20,007 nucleotides of DNA from Candidatus Fibrimonadales bacterium (GTDB lineage Bacteria; Fibrobacterota; Fibrobacteria; Fibrobacterales; Fibrobacteraceae). Both the position numbers and the translations under genes were made by a program. Location of the stretch: NCBI GenBank assembly GCA_009788135.1, contig WQSA01000015.1, positions 1-20,007 of the forward strand, given 5' to 3'. Each line of letters begins with the position of its first letter. Position 1 is the first letter of the stretch. Shown here piece after piece: positions 1-7,904 of this stretch. The notes beneath the pieces were generated by a model. The model saw only the letters and a list, made by a program, of their open reading frames with translations. It did not search any database and was not told the DNA's origin.

Positions 1-1508
1 TTTCCTTCGTCTGCGCTGTTGCAGATAATAAAATAAAACGCTTTGTTTAGAGTTTCCTGCTCAAGTCTTTTGCGAAGCTCTTCTACTGTTTTTTTAGGCA
101 GCCTGTCATCTGCATCCAGCCAGATTACCCAGCGGCTTGTAGCTTTTGAAATGGAATAATTTCTTGCTGCGGAAAAATCCTTTATCCATTTAAAACGCTC
201 TATTTTCGCTCCATAGCTTTTCGCTATCTCAATTGTTTTATCGGTGGAGCCTGTATCTGTGACTATAATCTCGTCTGCAAGCCCCTGCGCAGATTCCAAG
301 CACTGACCTATATTGTTTTCCTCGTTTTTTGCAATCATGCAAAGAGAAAGCAATGGCCGCTTGTCTTTTTTCTTTTGAAATTCCTCGTCTGCGCGGTCAA
401 ACAGCCATTTTCCTTCTGCGTTGTCTTTATCCAATTTCAGCATTTCTTCGGCATAATTTCTCGATAATTTAAAATTTTCCTGCTCAAATTCCCATAAGCT
501 CAGATTTTTCAAAGTATCCAGTCTTATTGAATGATAATTTGTTCCTCCTACCGAGACATCTGTTTTTAGAGTCAGAACTTTTCTGAAGAGGGCCATGCCT
601 TCCTTTTTTTGACCTTGCGCTACTAAAACTATGGCGAGTCCGTGATATGCTTCATCATCTTTTGGAGCTTGCTTCATGTTTTTTTCAAACACCGCTTTGG
701 CATCATCATATCTTTTTAGTCTTGTCAATATTCTGCCAAATTTATTCGCTGCATTTATTTTAAGAACAGTATCGGCAACGCCTTTGTATTCCGAAGCTCG
801 CTTGTAATATTCCATGGATTTTTCCATGTCTTCCAGTATATAATAAGAATCGCCAAGTTCAATCAAGCCTTCAATCCGCTTTTCCTGTTCTGGGTCTGCC
901 AACTGAATATCCAGATTTCTTTTTGCTTTTTTCAGCCGAATTTCCAGAGTTTCGTAGCCCATATGCCAAATAACAACATTGGTATTCACTATATTTAAAC
1001 CCAAGCGATTAGCGGAGTTAACCAAGTTTTCGTGTATGCGCCCCTCAAAGCGTATTTTCGGATGGTTGGGAACCATTCTGGCCTGCATGAACTTCATGCC
1101 GGTAGGCTTTCCGTTTTCCGTGTTGCAGATGGTGAAAGATATCATGCGGTCCAGCGCGGTGAGCTTTAGCTTTTTGAAGGCTTCCACCTGGTCTGGAGGA
1201 ACGTAGTCGTCTGCATCCATCCACAGTATCCAAGAGCAGGTGGCTTTGTCCAGGCTCAGGTTGCGGGAATATGCAAAATCTCCTATCCACTCGGATTGTA
1301 TTAGGGTAGTTTTGGGAAAGGATTGAACGATTTCCACGGTTTTGTCTGTGGAGCCTGTATCGTTTACAATAATTTCGTCTGCAAACGGCTGAAAGCTTTC
1401 AAGGGCTCTCCCTATATTTGCTTCTTCGTTTTTGACTATCATGCAAATAGAGAGTGTATTCCTTTTGCCAATGCAAGGCAGTGCTTCTTTTATGGTTCCG
1501 AATGGCAT
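1..1508 (-). CDS. Two-domain family 2 glycosyltransferase with TPR-like middle (3' end outside window)
   Basis: Open without a stop from ATG at 1508 to the window edge (at least 502 codons), so the C-terminus is missing. Two GT2 (GT-A fold) heads are visible. The first has SICMIVKNEE (about residues 20-29), IIVNDTGSTDKT and the metal-binding DADD at 98-101. The second has SLCMIAKNEE (about 388-397), IIVTDTGSTDKT and DADD at 465-468. Between them, about residues 220-380, are helical repeats resembling TPRs (for example SMEYYKRASEYKG and AYHGLAIVLVAQGQKKEG). The family transfers sugars from nucleotide-sugar donors; the acceptor here is unknown, perhaps a surface glycan or protein. No Shine-Dalgarno precedes the ATG, which lies only 18 bp beyond the tRNA-Leu. 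A later start at Met23 would cut into the first domain, so 1508 is preferred. The gene is probably read through from mnmE and the tRNA. Confidence 0.85.
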   Translation of the reverse strand, partial: MPFGTIKEALPCIGKRNTLSICMIVKNEEANIGRALESFQPFADEIIVNDTGSTDKTVEIVQSFPKTTLIQSEWIGDFAYSRNLSLDKATCSWILWMDADDYVPPDQVEAFKKLKLTALDRMISFTICNTENGKPTGMKFMQARMVPNHPKIRFEGRIHENLVNSANRLGLNIVNTNVVIWHMGYETLEIRLKKAKRNLDIQLADPEQEKRIEGLIELGDSYYILEDMEKSMEYYKRASEYKGVADTVLKINAANKFGRILTRLKRYDDAKAVFEKNMKQAPKDDEAYHGLAIVLVAQGQKKEGMALFRKVLTLKTDVSVGGTNYHSIRLDTLKNLSLWEFEQENFKLSRNYAEEMLKLDKDNAEGKWLFDRADEEFQKKKDKRPLLSLCMIAKNEENNIGQCLESAQGLADEIIVTDTGSTDKTIEIAKSYGAKIERFKWIKDFSAARNYSISKATSRWVIWLDADDRLPKKTVEELRKRLEQETLNKAFYFIICNSADEG

Positions 1509-1526
1509 GGGGGTAATGTAGAAAAA

Positions 1527-1610
1527 TGCGGATGAAAGGACTTGAACCTTCATGCTGTTGCCAGCACTAGAACCTGAATCTAGCGTGTCTACCAATTCCA
1601 CCACATCCGC
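1527..1610 (-). tRNA. tRNA-Leu (anticodon CAG)
   Basis: The minus strand folds into a complete class II tRNA. Acceptor strands GCGGATG (1604-1610) and CATCCGC (1528-1534) pair perfectly, with A as discriminator at 1527. The D arm has the Leu-type GGTAGACAC. The anticodon stem is CTAGA/TCTAG around loop TTCAGGT, giving anticodon CAG. A long variable arm TGCTG-GCAA-CAGCA is typical of leucine and serine tRNAs. The T loop is TTCAAGT. CCA is not encoded; the next bases are TTTTTC. It sits 23 bp after the mnmE stop and 18 bp before the glycosyltransferase start. Confidence 0.97.
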
Positions 1611-1633
1611 AGGCTAGTAAAAATATAGAAAAA

Positions 1634-2899
<1,266 letters not shown>

Positions 2900-2923
2900 T
2901 GCGCAAAAAGGTAGAAAAAAATT

Positions 2924-2931
2924 ATTATATT
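2924..2931. promoter_or_regulatory. Overlapping divergent -10-like hexamers between mnmE and lipoprotein gene
   Basis: The 38-bp gap between two divergent starts holds TATAAT on minus (2924-2929) and TATATT on plus (2926-2931). The plus hexamer ends six bases before the lipoprotein ATG, so that transcript could be leaderless. No good -35 was found for either direction, so this is a weak call. Confidence 0.35.
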
Positions 2932-2937
2932 TGAAAT

Positions 2938-3408
2938 ATGATAAAATTCTCTCGTTTTTTTGTGCTATGCCTTTGTGCCTCCCTTTTTGCCTGTTCAGAT
3001 GAAAAAGACCCTCCGACTCATGCGGATTTATGCAAGAAAGGAGCGTCTGTTGAATGTTTGCTTGGGCAATGGCGGCTTGATTATATTGAGAAGCAAGAAG
3101 GGAATGTTTTTAAACCTGTTGAAAAAGTTAGCGGAAGACTGACTTTGGAATCTTTGCCTAGCGGTAATATTTGGTATGAATTTGAGAAAGGGGATGACAT
3201 AATTGGGGGTATTTTAGAGCTTAACGTAAATGATAGCAAGATAACCGTGGGTTGTCCAGAGGGCTATTTATGCGCTGCCGAAGATATTAACGAAAATAGT
3301 GATATTAAGATAGAATTGTATGATAAGGGAGATATTTTAAGGATATATGGCTCTCCGTTTTTTAATTATGGGACTAGTACCGCAATTGAGAAATATATTT
3401 TTATGTGA
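2938..3408 (+). CDS. Small secreted lipoprotein of unknown function
   Basis: 156 aa. The N-terminus has a basic start (MIKFSR), a hydrophobic stretch and a lipobox LFAC ending at Cys19, so it is probably a lipid-anchored periplasmic or outer-membrane protein. The mature part is polar and acidic, with LLGQWRLDYIEKQ near residues 42-54 followed by alternating beta-like segments. This recalls the opening of lipocalin-like lipoproteins (G-x-W), but I cannot assign it to a family. Four cysteines lie in the mature part besides Cys19. There is no Shine-Dalgarno, and a TATATT hexamer sits six bases before the ATG. It diverges from mnmE and precedes the fibro-slime gene by 147 bp on the same strand. 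Function is unknown; the lipoprotein nature is well supported. Confidence 0.8.
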   Translation: MIKFSRFFVLCLCASLFACSDEKDPPTHADLCKKGASVECLLGQWRLDYIEKQEGNVFKPVEKVSGRLTLESLPSGNIWYEFEKGDDIIGGILELNVNDSKITVGCPEGYLCAAEDINENSDIKIELYDKGDILRIYGSPFFNYGTSTAIEKYIFM

Positions 3409-3555
3409 GAAGTGCATTTTTTGGCCTTAAATATCATATAAAAATGACAAAAAGCGCTCAAAACAATGTTTTTTACCGAAAAATGTACTATATGCTAAAA
3501 AAAATTCTATTTTTATAAGTGTATTAGGTTTATATAGCCGTAGTAGGAGTTTATT
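3409..3555. other. AT-rich intergenic leader before the fibro-slime gene
   Basis: 147 bp, rich in A and T runs. The only clear signal is the Shine-Dalgarno AGGAG at 3545-3549, six bases before the fibro-slime ATG. TATATA at 3531-3536 could be a -10, but no matching -35 was found. No terminator hairpin was seen after the lipoprotein gene. Confidence 0.5.
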
Positions 3556-6009
3556 ATGCTTAAACAAGCCCTTTCTGCTTTCATAGTAGCGCTCGTAGCG
3601 TTAGTCCCTGTGGCATTTGCCCAATCCTCGTCATCTTTGGCTCAAACTGTATCGCTAGAGGTAATCTACCGAGATTACCCATTCAATGCTGTTGGCTTTG
3701 AAGAGTGCGACTCTCAGAATAGCAGCAGCAACAGGCAATGTGAATCTCGCGCAACAACGGGAATGGTCGCAAATGATTTGTTCTACGATAAGGCTAATTG
3801 CGACGAAGACTGGATAATGGAAGACGAGGAAGCAATTGAAAAGAATATTGCGCCACGCGATCACATAGTGTATCGTTACTGCGCTAGGCCCAGCGCGGGA
3901 AATGGAAGATGCTATAGCGGCGATGGCAATTTGGAATCTTGGTTTAGCGATGGCGATATTAAGCTAAAGGATGGAACTACTACTAAAGTAAAACGTATTA
4001 ATGGAGATTCAATAACATTTAGATTGCAGAGCGATAGCTCTTATATGATACAATACGATAGAGACAATGGAAGAAACTTCTTTCCGCTTGATAACTATGG
4101 ATCTGACCTAACTTTTGGCAGGCAAAATACCAATAGTTATTGCCAGAAGAATGGCAGCAGTTCTTGCACTGGTTCAAATCCAAGCTCTAGCTGCCGCAAT
4201 TACCATTATTCTATGGCTGGAGCGGCTATATTTACTTATAAGGAATCTGCCAATGATATTTTTGAATTTAACGGCGATGATGATATGTGGATATTTATAG
4301 ATGGCAAATTGGTCGTGGATATAGGCGGCGTTCATCAACAGGTAGAAGGCAATATAAATATCAATGATATTGCCAGAGCTGCTGGAGGATGGGCGGAAGG
4401 CTCCGTGCATTCTCTGAATTTCTTCTATATGGAAAGGCAGACCACTGATGCCAATTTGAAAATCAAAATGTCTCTTAATGGATTTGTAGGTACTAGGAAA
4501 CAACCAGAGAGAGATGCTGCTGCGCCTTATATAAAGAAAGCTGAAACTAAGTATGATGATGATGGCAGAGCTTCCACTGTTTTGTGGGTATCTACAGAGC
4601 TGAATGTTGATGATTTAAGGACTAAGTTAAGTACTGCTAACTACTACCCAATAATTGTTAAATTGGCAGAAGGTGCCCCTATATGCGGTTATAGACTTGA
4701 AAGCATAAAAGATGGCGCTCAGGATCCTAACGACAAAGCGGCTGGATGGGCATATAGCATTACAGGAAAAATAGTTTGCAAAGATGGAGAATACGATTTG
4801 TCCACTGGAGACTCGCTTAGCTTTAATGTCACTCTTGAGTATGCGTTAGCGCAAGAAGAAGATCCGCTGGAAACAATCCATTGCAAGAAAGTTGGCGACT
4901 GCAACAATAGAGGATATGACCTTCAAGATTCATCGTACGCAGTGCTTGCAAAAAACAAAAAGCTTGCAGATGCAATTGTATGGGCTATCAATGCAAGCAA
5001 ATTAAGACCGCCGCCATTTGAGCCGAAAACTCCAGATGAAGGTCCTTGGAAACCTCCGTTCCCAGATGAATTGTTTGGCGGTGGAGCAACTGGAACCGGA
5101 GTTGTTGGTTATACGCCAACTGGAAAGGCTCCTGGCTTTGGATCTGTAACTCCGAAAGGGCCAGATGCTGGCGGTAAGGTGAACAGTTTTGGCACTGCGG
5201 GCAATATAATTCCGGCAAATAGAACTGGGGAACTGATTGTAACTGCTTACCCAAGCGCTGGGGGGCCGAACACTCCTTCGAATTGGAAAACAGAAGTAGA
5301 AGAAAATCCATTCTTTGGCTTGCCGCCTTCTGCAAATACGGAGAATGGCTTGTATGGCATAGCCGATCCGTCTCAGCAAAATAAGGTTGATGGCACGGTG
5401 ACTGGCGGTTATCCATTTGTCAAAAATGGCTTTAGCAAAACTCACAATGAAGGCAGCGCCAATGGCTCCATGCAAATTTCGCCAACTCGTTGCGTTAGCA
5501 CAATCAAGGGCCAAGAAGCTAAGATTAACTGCTTGAACTTCAACTTTGTCGCATTGCAGCCCTTCCAGCTTGCGGTCACGGTTTATGACCAACTTGGCAA
5601 TTTTGTGACTCAGTATAGGGAAACCATAGATGAATCGCAATTCAGGTTTATCACTCAGGGACCTAACTATATTTCTGGTGTAGAAAAGCCGCAAGCAAGC
5701 AGCCAATGCGTTATGCCTACAGCAAGCAATTATGGAGAGAAGAATGTTCTAACCACAAACGGCAGAGTTAATGTTGGCGTGAATATCTATCCATTCTCGC
5801 AAAACGGCAGGAAGTTTGGCAATGGCGTTTACATTGTAAAAGTTGACCGCGTTGACTTGCCATTCACAGGTTGCTATAACAATGCAGGCTTGTCTGATAT
5901 GGGAAACTATCCCTTTGTTCGCTACCATGCAGATATGAGATTCGGCTGGATGAGAGGAAAGGCTGAAACTCTGGAAATCGATGGCCTTAAACCATACTAT
6001 CGCCGCTAA
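3556..6009 (+). CDS. Fibro-slime domain secreted protein
   Basis: 817 aa with a Sec signal peptide (hydrophobic residues 6-20, likely cut after AFA at 20-22), then a short poly-Ser stretch. Residues about 33-308 form a fibro-slime domain. It starts with LEVIYRDYPF and has the hallmark GDDDMWIFIDGKLVVDIGG (240-258), then HQQ, an AGGWAEGSVHSLNFFYMERQ segment and NLKIKMSL. In Fibrobacter succinogenes, fibro-slime proteins are abundant outer-surface proteins implicated in adhesion to cellulose. About residues 487-515 are a Pro/Lys linker (PPPFEPKTPDEGPWKPPFPD), followed by a Gly/Thr-rich stretch and a C-terminal beta-rich domain (about 640-817) with paired cysteines. The C-terminus has no obvious LPXTG or membrane anchor. 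A strong SD (AGGAG) supports the start. It converges on hisH with a 4-bp overlap. The role in adhesion is inferred from the family. Confidence 0.92.
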   Translation: MLKQALSAFIVALVALVPVAFAQSSSSLAQTVSLEVIYRDYPFNAVGFEECDSQNSSSNRQCESRATTGMVANDLFYDKANCDEDWIMEDEEAIEKNIAPRDHIVYRYCARPSAGNGRCYSGDGNLESWFSDGDIKLKDGTTTKVKRINGDSITFRLQSDSSYMIQYDRDNGRNFFPLDNYGSDLTFGRQNTNSYCQKNGSSSCTGSNPSSSCRNYHYSMAGAAIFTYKESANDIFEFNGDDDMWIFIDGKLVVDIGGVHQQVEGNININDIARAAGGWAEGSVHSLNFFYMERQTTDANLKIKMSLNGFVGTRKQPERDAAAPYIKKAETKYDDDGRASTVLWVSTELNVDDLRTKLSTANYYPIIVKLAEGAPICGYRLESIKDGAQDPNDKAAGWAYSITGKIVCKDGEYDLSTGDSLSFNVTLEYALAQEEDPLETIHCKKVGDCNNRGYDLQDSSYAVLAKNKKLADAIVWAINASKLRPPPFEPKTPDEGPWKPPFPDELFGGGATGTGVVGYTPTGKAPGFGSVTPKGPDAGGKVNSFGTAGNIIPANRTGELIVTAYPSAGGPNTPSNWKTEVEENPFFGLPPSANTENGLYGIADPSQQNKVDGTVTGGYPFVKNGFSKTHNEGSANGSMQISPTRCVSTIKGQEAKINCLNFNFVALQPFQLAVTVYDQLGNFVTQYRETIDESQFRFITQGPNYISGVEKPQASSQCVMPTASNYGEKNVLTTNGRVNVGVNIYPFSQNGRKFGNGVYIVKVDRVDLPFTGCYNNAGLSDMGNYPFVRYHADMRFGWMRGKAETLEIDGLKPYYRR

Positions 6010-6015
6010 TTAGCG
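6004..6015. repeat. 12-bp perfect palindrome holding both convergent stop codons
   Basis: CGCTAATTAGCG contains TAA of the fibro-slime gene (6007-6009) and, on the other strand, TAG of hisH (6006-6008). The stem is short and lacks a T run, so it is not a standard terminator. Confidence 0.6.
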
Positions 6016-6602
6016 AAGTTGCTGAGAACTCTTAATCCTAATTCGCCGCTTTTTTCCAAATGGAATTGAGCGGCTATTATATTATCTTTTCCTATTAAGC
6101 TGGGGAATGTTTGAGAGCCGTAGGTGGTGGCTCCGTAAATATTTTCTTCGCTTAAATTCGGGTGATAAGAATGCACAAAGTAGAAGTTTGAATTGTTTGG
6201 AATGCCTTTGAAAGCAGGATGCTCTTTTGTGAAATTAACCTGATTCCAGCCTATGTGCGGAATTTTCAAATCAGGCTCATCTTTAAATCTTATCGCTTTT
6301 CCAGGTATAAGCCCAAGGCATTGCGCAGACCCTTCTTCGCTGCTGTCTAAAATAATTTGGCAACCTATGCAAATGCCTAAAATAGGGGTTCCTTTTTTTG
6401 CCGCTGTTTTAAGCGCTTCTCCAATTCCGGTTCGGTTTAAATTATCCATGGCGGCTTTTGCGGCGCCAACGCCTGGAAATATAATTTTGTCTGCTTTTTC
6501 TATTTGTCCTGGATCGCTTGAGATATCGCTATCTATGCCCAAATATTTCAGGGCATTATACACAGAAGTCAAATTTCCTGCGCCATAGTCCACTATAATC
6601 AT
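6006..6602 (-). CDS. hisH: Imidazole glycerol phosphate synthase, glutamine amidotransferase subunit HisH
   Basis: 198 aa, normal length. HisH releases ammonia from glutamine and passes it to HisF, which makes imidazole glycerol phosphate in histidine synthesis. The oxyanion motif FPGVGAAKAAM is at 42-52. The nucleophile Cys78 is in GTPILGICIGCQ, and the His/Glu pair of the triad is at H181 and E183 (QFHLEKS). The usual Pro between them is Leu182, a small oddity. HIGWNQV and YFVHSYHP are also typical. Its ATG overlaps the ppiB stop (ATGA, 6599-6602), so translation is probably coupled. hisF is not in the window; hisA lies about 9 kb away in another unit, so histidine genes here are scattered. 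Confidence 0.96.
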   Translation of the reverse strand: MIIVDYGAGNLTSVYNALKYLGIDSDISSDPGQIEKADKIIFPGVGAAKAAMDNLNRTGIGEALKTAAKKGTPILGICIGCQIILDSSEEGSAQCLGLIPGKAIRFKDEPDLKIPHIGWNQVNFTKEHPAFKGIPNNSNFYFVHSYHPNLSEENIYGATTYGSQTFPSLIGKDNIIAAQFHLEKSGELGLRVLSNFAN

Positions 6603-7150
6603 AAGTTTTCAATCACTATGCTTTCAATCAAAACTTCTTCTTTTGGTTTATCGCGGTCATCTGTTTTTACGGTAGCTATTGAGTTTAGGGTTTCAAAACC
6701 TTCGTAAAGCTGGCCAAAAACAGTATAGCCTTGGTGGTCATGGCCGTTTGCGGGGTGGTCTAAAAAATGCGCACCGTCTTTTCCGTGCACAATAAAGAAT
6801 TGGCTGCCTATGGAATTGGGCTCACTGGTTTTTGCCCAGGAAAGAGCTCCCAAAATATGCCTTAAACGAGGGTCGTAAACATCTCCAATTGTGCAGCCTT
6901 TGCCTTGCGCAGCATGGCCTCCCATGCCATTTTTATCCGTGAAATCGCCGCCTTGAATCATAAAACTCTTTATCACTCTGTGAAAAGGCGAACCGTCATA
7001 CTTACCTTGACGTGCAAGCTCTATAAAATTATCTGCCGCTTCTCCAACAATTTCGGGAAACAGGCGTAATTTCATTTGCCCATGGTTTGTGGAAATAACA
7101 GCTACGGTTTCCCCGCTTTGCGGCATATCGGTCTGGTTAAATTCTGACAT
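6599..7150 (-). CDS. ppiB: Cyclophilin-type peptidyl-prolyl cis-trans isomerase
   Basis: 183 aa. It catalyses cis-trans isomerisation of X-Pro bonds during protein folding. Cyclophilin signatures include SPFHRVIKSFMIQGGDF (54-70, with Arg58, Phe63 and Gln65 of the active site), NSIGSQFFIVHG (112-123) and YTVFGQLYEGFETL (142-155). No signal peptide is visible, so it is probably cytoplasmic. No SD precedes the ATG at 7150, but TAAATT sits six bases upstream, so a leaderless message is possible. An internal Met9 is an alternative start. It overlaps hisH by 4 bp and diverges from lexA. Confidence 0.95.
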   Translation of the reverse strand: MSEFNQTDMPQSGETVAVISTNHGQMKLRLFPEIVGEAADNFIELARQGKYDGSPFHRVIKSFMIQGGDFTDKNGMGGHAAQGKGCTIGDVYDPRLRHILGALSWAKTSEPNSIGSQFFIVHGKDGAHFLDHPANGHDHQGYTVFGQLYEGFETLNSIATVKTDDRDKPKEEVLIESIVIENL

Positions 7151-7199
7151 TTCAGTAATTTACAAAAAAAAATCTCTCAAAAAAAGAATTTAAAACACC

Positions 7200-7213
7200 T
7201 GCACCTTTGTTCA
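7200..7213 (+). promoter_or_regulatory. Putative LexA box in the ppiB-lexA divergent region
   Basis: TGCAC-CTTT-GTTCA matches the LexA-binding consensus I recall for Fibrobacter succinogenes, TGCNCN4GTGCA, with one mismatch (T for G in the right half). It overlaps the -35 position of the putative lexA promoter (TATATT at 7223-7228), as expected for autorepression. Confidence 0.65.
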
Positions 7214-7222
7214 GTATTTTTC

Positions 7223-7228
7223 TATATT
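7223..7228 (+). promoter_or_regulatory. Putative lexA -10 hexamer
   Basis: TATATT ends six bases before the lexA ATG at 7235, and no Shine-Dalgarno lies between. Transcription would start near the A of ATG, suggesting a leaderless mRNA. The LexA-box candidate begins 23 bp upstream, at the -35 position. Confidence 0.45.
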
Positions 7229-7234
7229 ATTGGC

Positions 7235-7852
7235 ATGAGAAAAATTACAGAGCGGCAGCATGCCATATATAGCTACATAAAGGATTTCATCCTTTTGCGC
7301 AAATGTTCGCCAACTATTCGCGAAATAGGCGATAAGTTCGGTATAAAAAGCACCAACGGGGTCAGGGACGCATTGCGAGTTCTTGAAAGTAAAGGCTATA
7401 TAAAAAAGCTTTCAAATCAGGCTCGGGGAATTGCGCTCCCGCAGAATGTGTTTCCCGCAAGCGCAGAAGCTGTGAGTTTGCCTCTAATTGGCAGCATAGC
7501 GGCTGGCACGCCCATATTGGCTGCGGAAAACGTTGAGCAAACCTTGACAGTGGATAAATCCATGCTTCCTCGCAGTTCCGAGATATTTGCCCTTAGGGTA
7601 CAAGGCGATTCCATGGTAGGAGACGGCATTTTGAGCGGCGATATCGCAATCATCAGAATGCAAAAAAATGCCGAGCGAGGGCAAATAATCGCAGCTTTGA
7701 TAGATGGAGATGCAACGCTAAAGCATTACTATCCGGCAGAAAACAGAATAGAACTCAGGGCATCTAACCCCAAATATATGCCAATAACGGTCTGCGAAGG
7801 AGAAGATTTCTCCATAGCTGGAATTTTAGCTGGCGTTATAAGGAAGTGCTGA
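7235..7852 (+). CDS. lexA: SOS repressor LexA
   Basis: 205 aa. LexA represses DNA-damage genes and cleaves itself when stimulated by RecA filaments. The N-terminal winged helix-turn-helix spans about residues 5-65 (PTIREIGDKFGIKS then VRDALRVLESKGYI). The self-cleavage bond is Ala90-Gly91 in GSIAAGTPILA. The S24 peptidase dyad is Ser126 (VQGDSMVGDGI) and Lys163 (GDATLKHYY). Length is normal. The start is set by the ERQ..I..YI motif typical of LexA N-termini. There is no SD. A LexA-box candidate upstream implies autoregulation, possibly also affecting the divergent ppiB-hisH unit. The HEAT/DUF349 gene follows after 52 bp with its own SD. Confidence 0.97.
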   Translation: MRKITERQHAIYSYIKDFILLRKCSPTIREIGDKFGIKSTNGVRDALRVLESKGYIKKLSNQARGIALPQNVFPASAEAVSLPLIGSIAAGTPILAAENVEQTLTVDKSMLPRSSEIFALRVQGDSMVGDGILSGDIAIIRMQKNAERGQIIAALIDGDATLKHYYPAENRIELRASNPKYMPITVCEGEDFSIAGILAGVIRKC

Positions 7853-7904
7853 TAATTTTCTATTTTATACATCCGATATACTTTTGAGAAAAAAGAGGTA
7901 ATTT

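Noticed and set aside
1045..1535. Small open frames on both strands near the glycosyltransferase start
   Set aside because: They overlap the continuous GT2 frame that carries two full sets of catalytic motifs.
5002..5706. 234-codon open frame on minus inside the fibro-slime gene
   Set aside because: It is a shadow of a well-supported coding frame; composition is Arg/Ser/Phe-rich without motifs, and no SD is evident.
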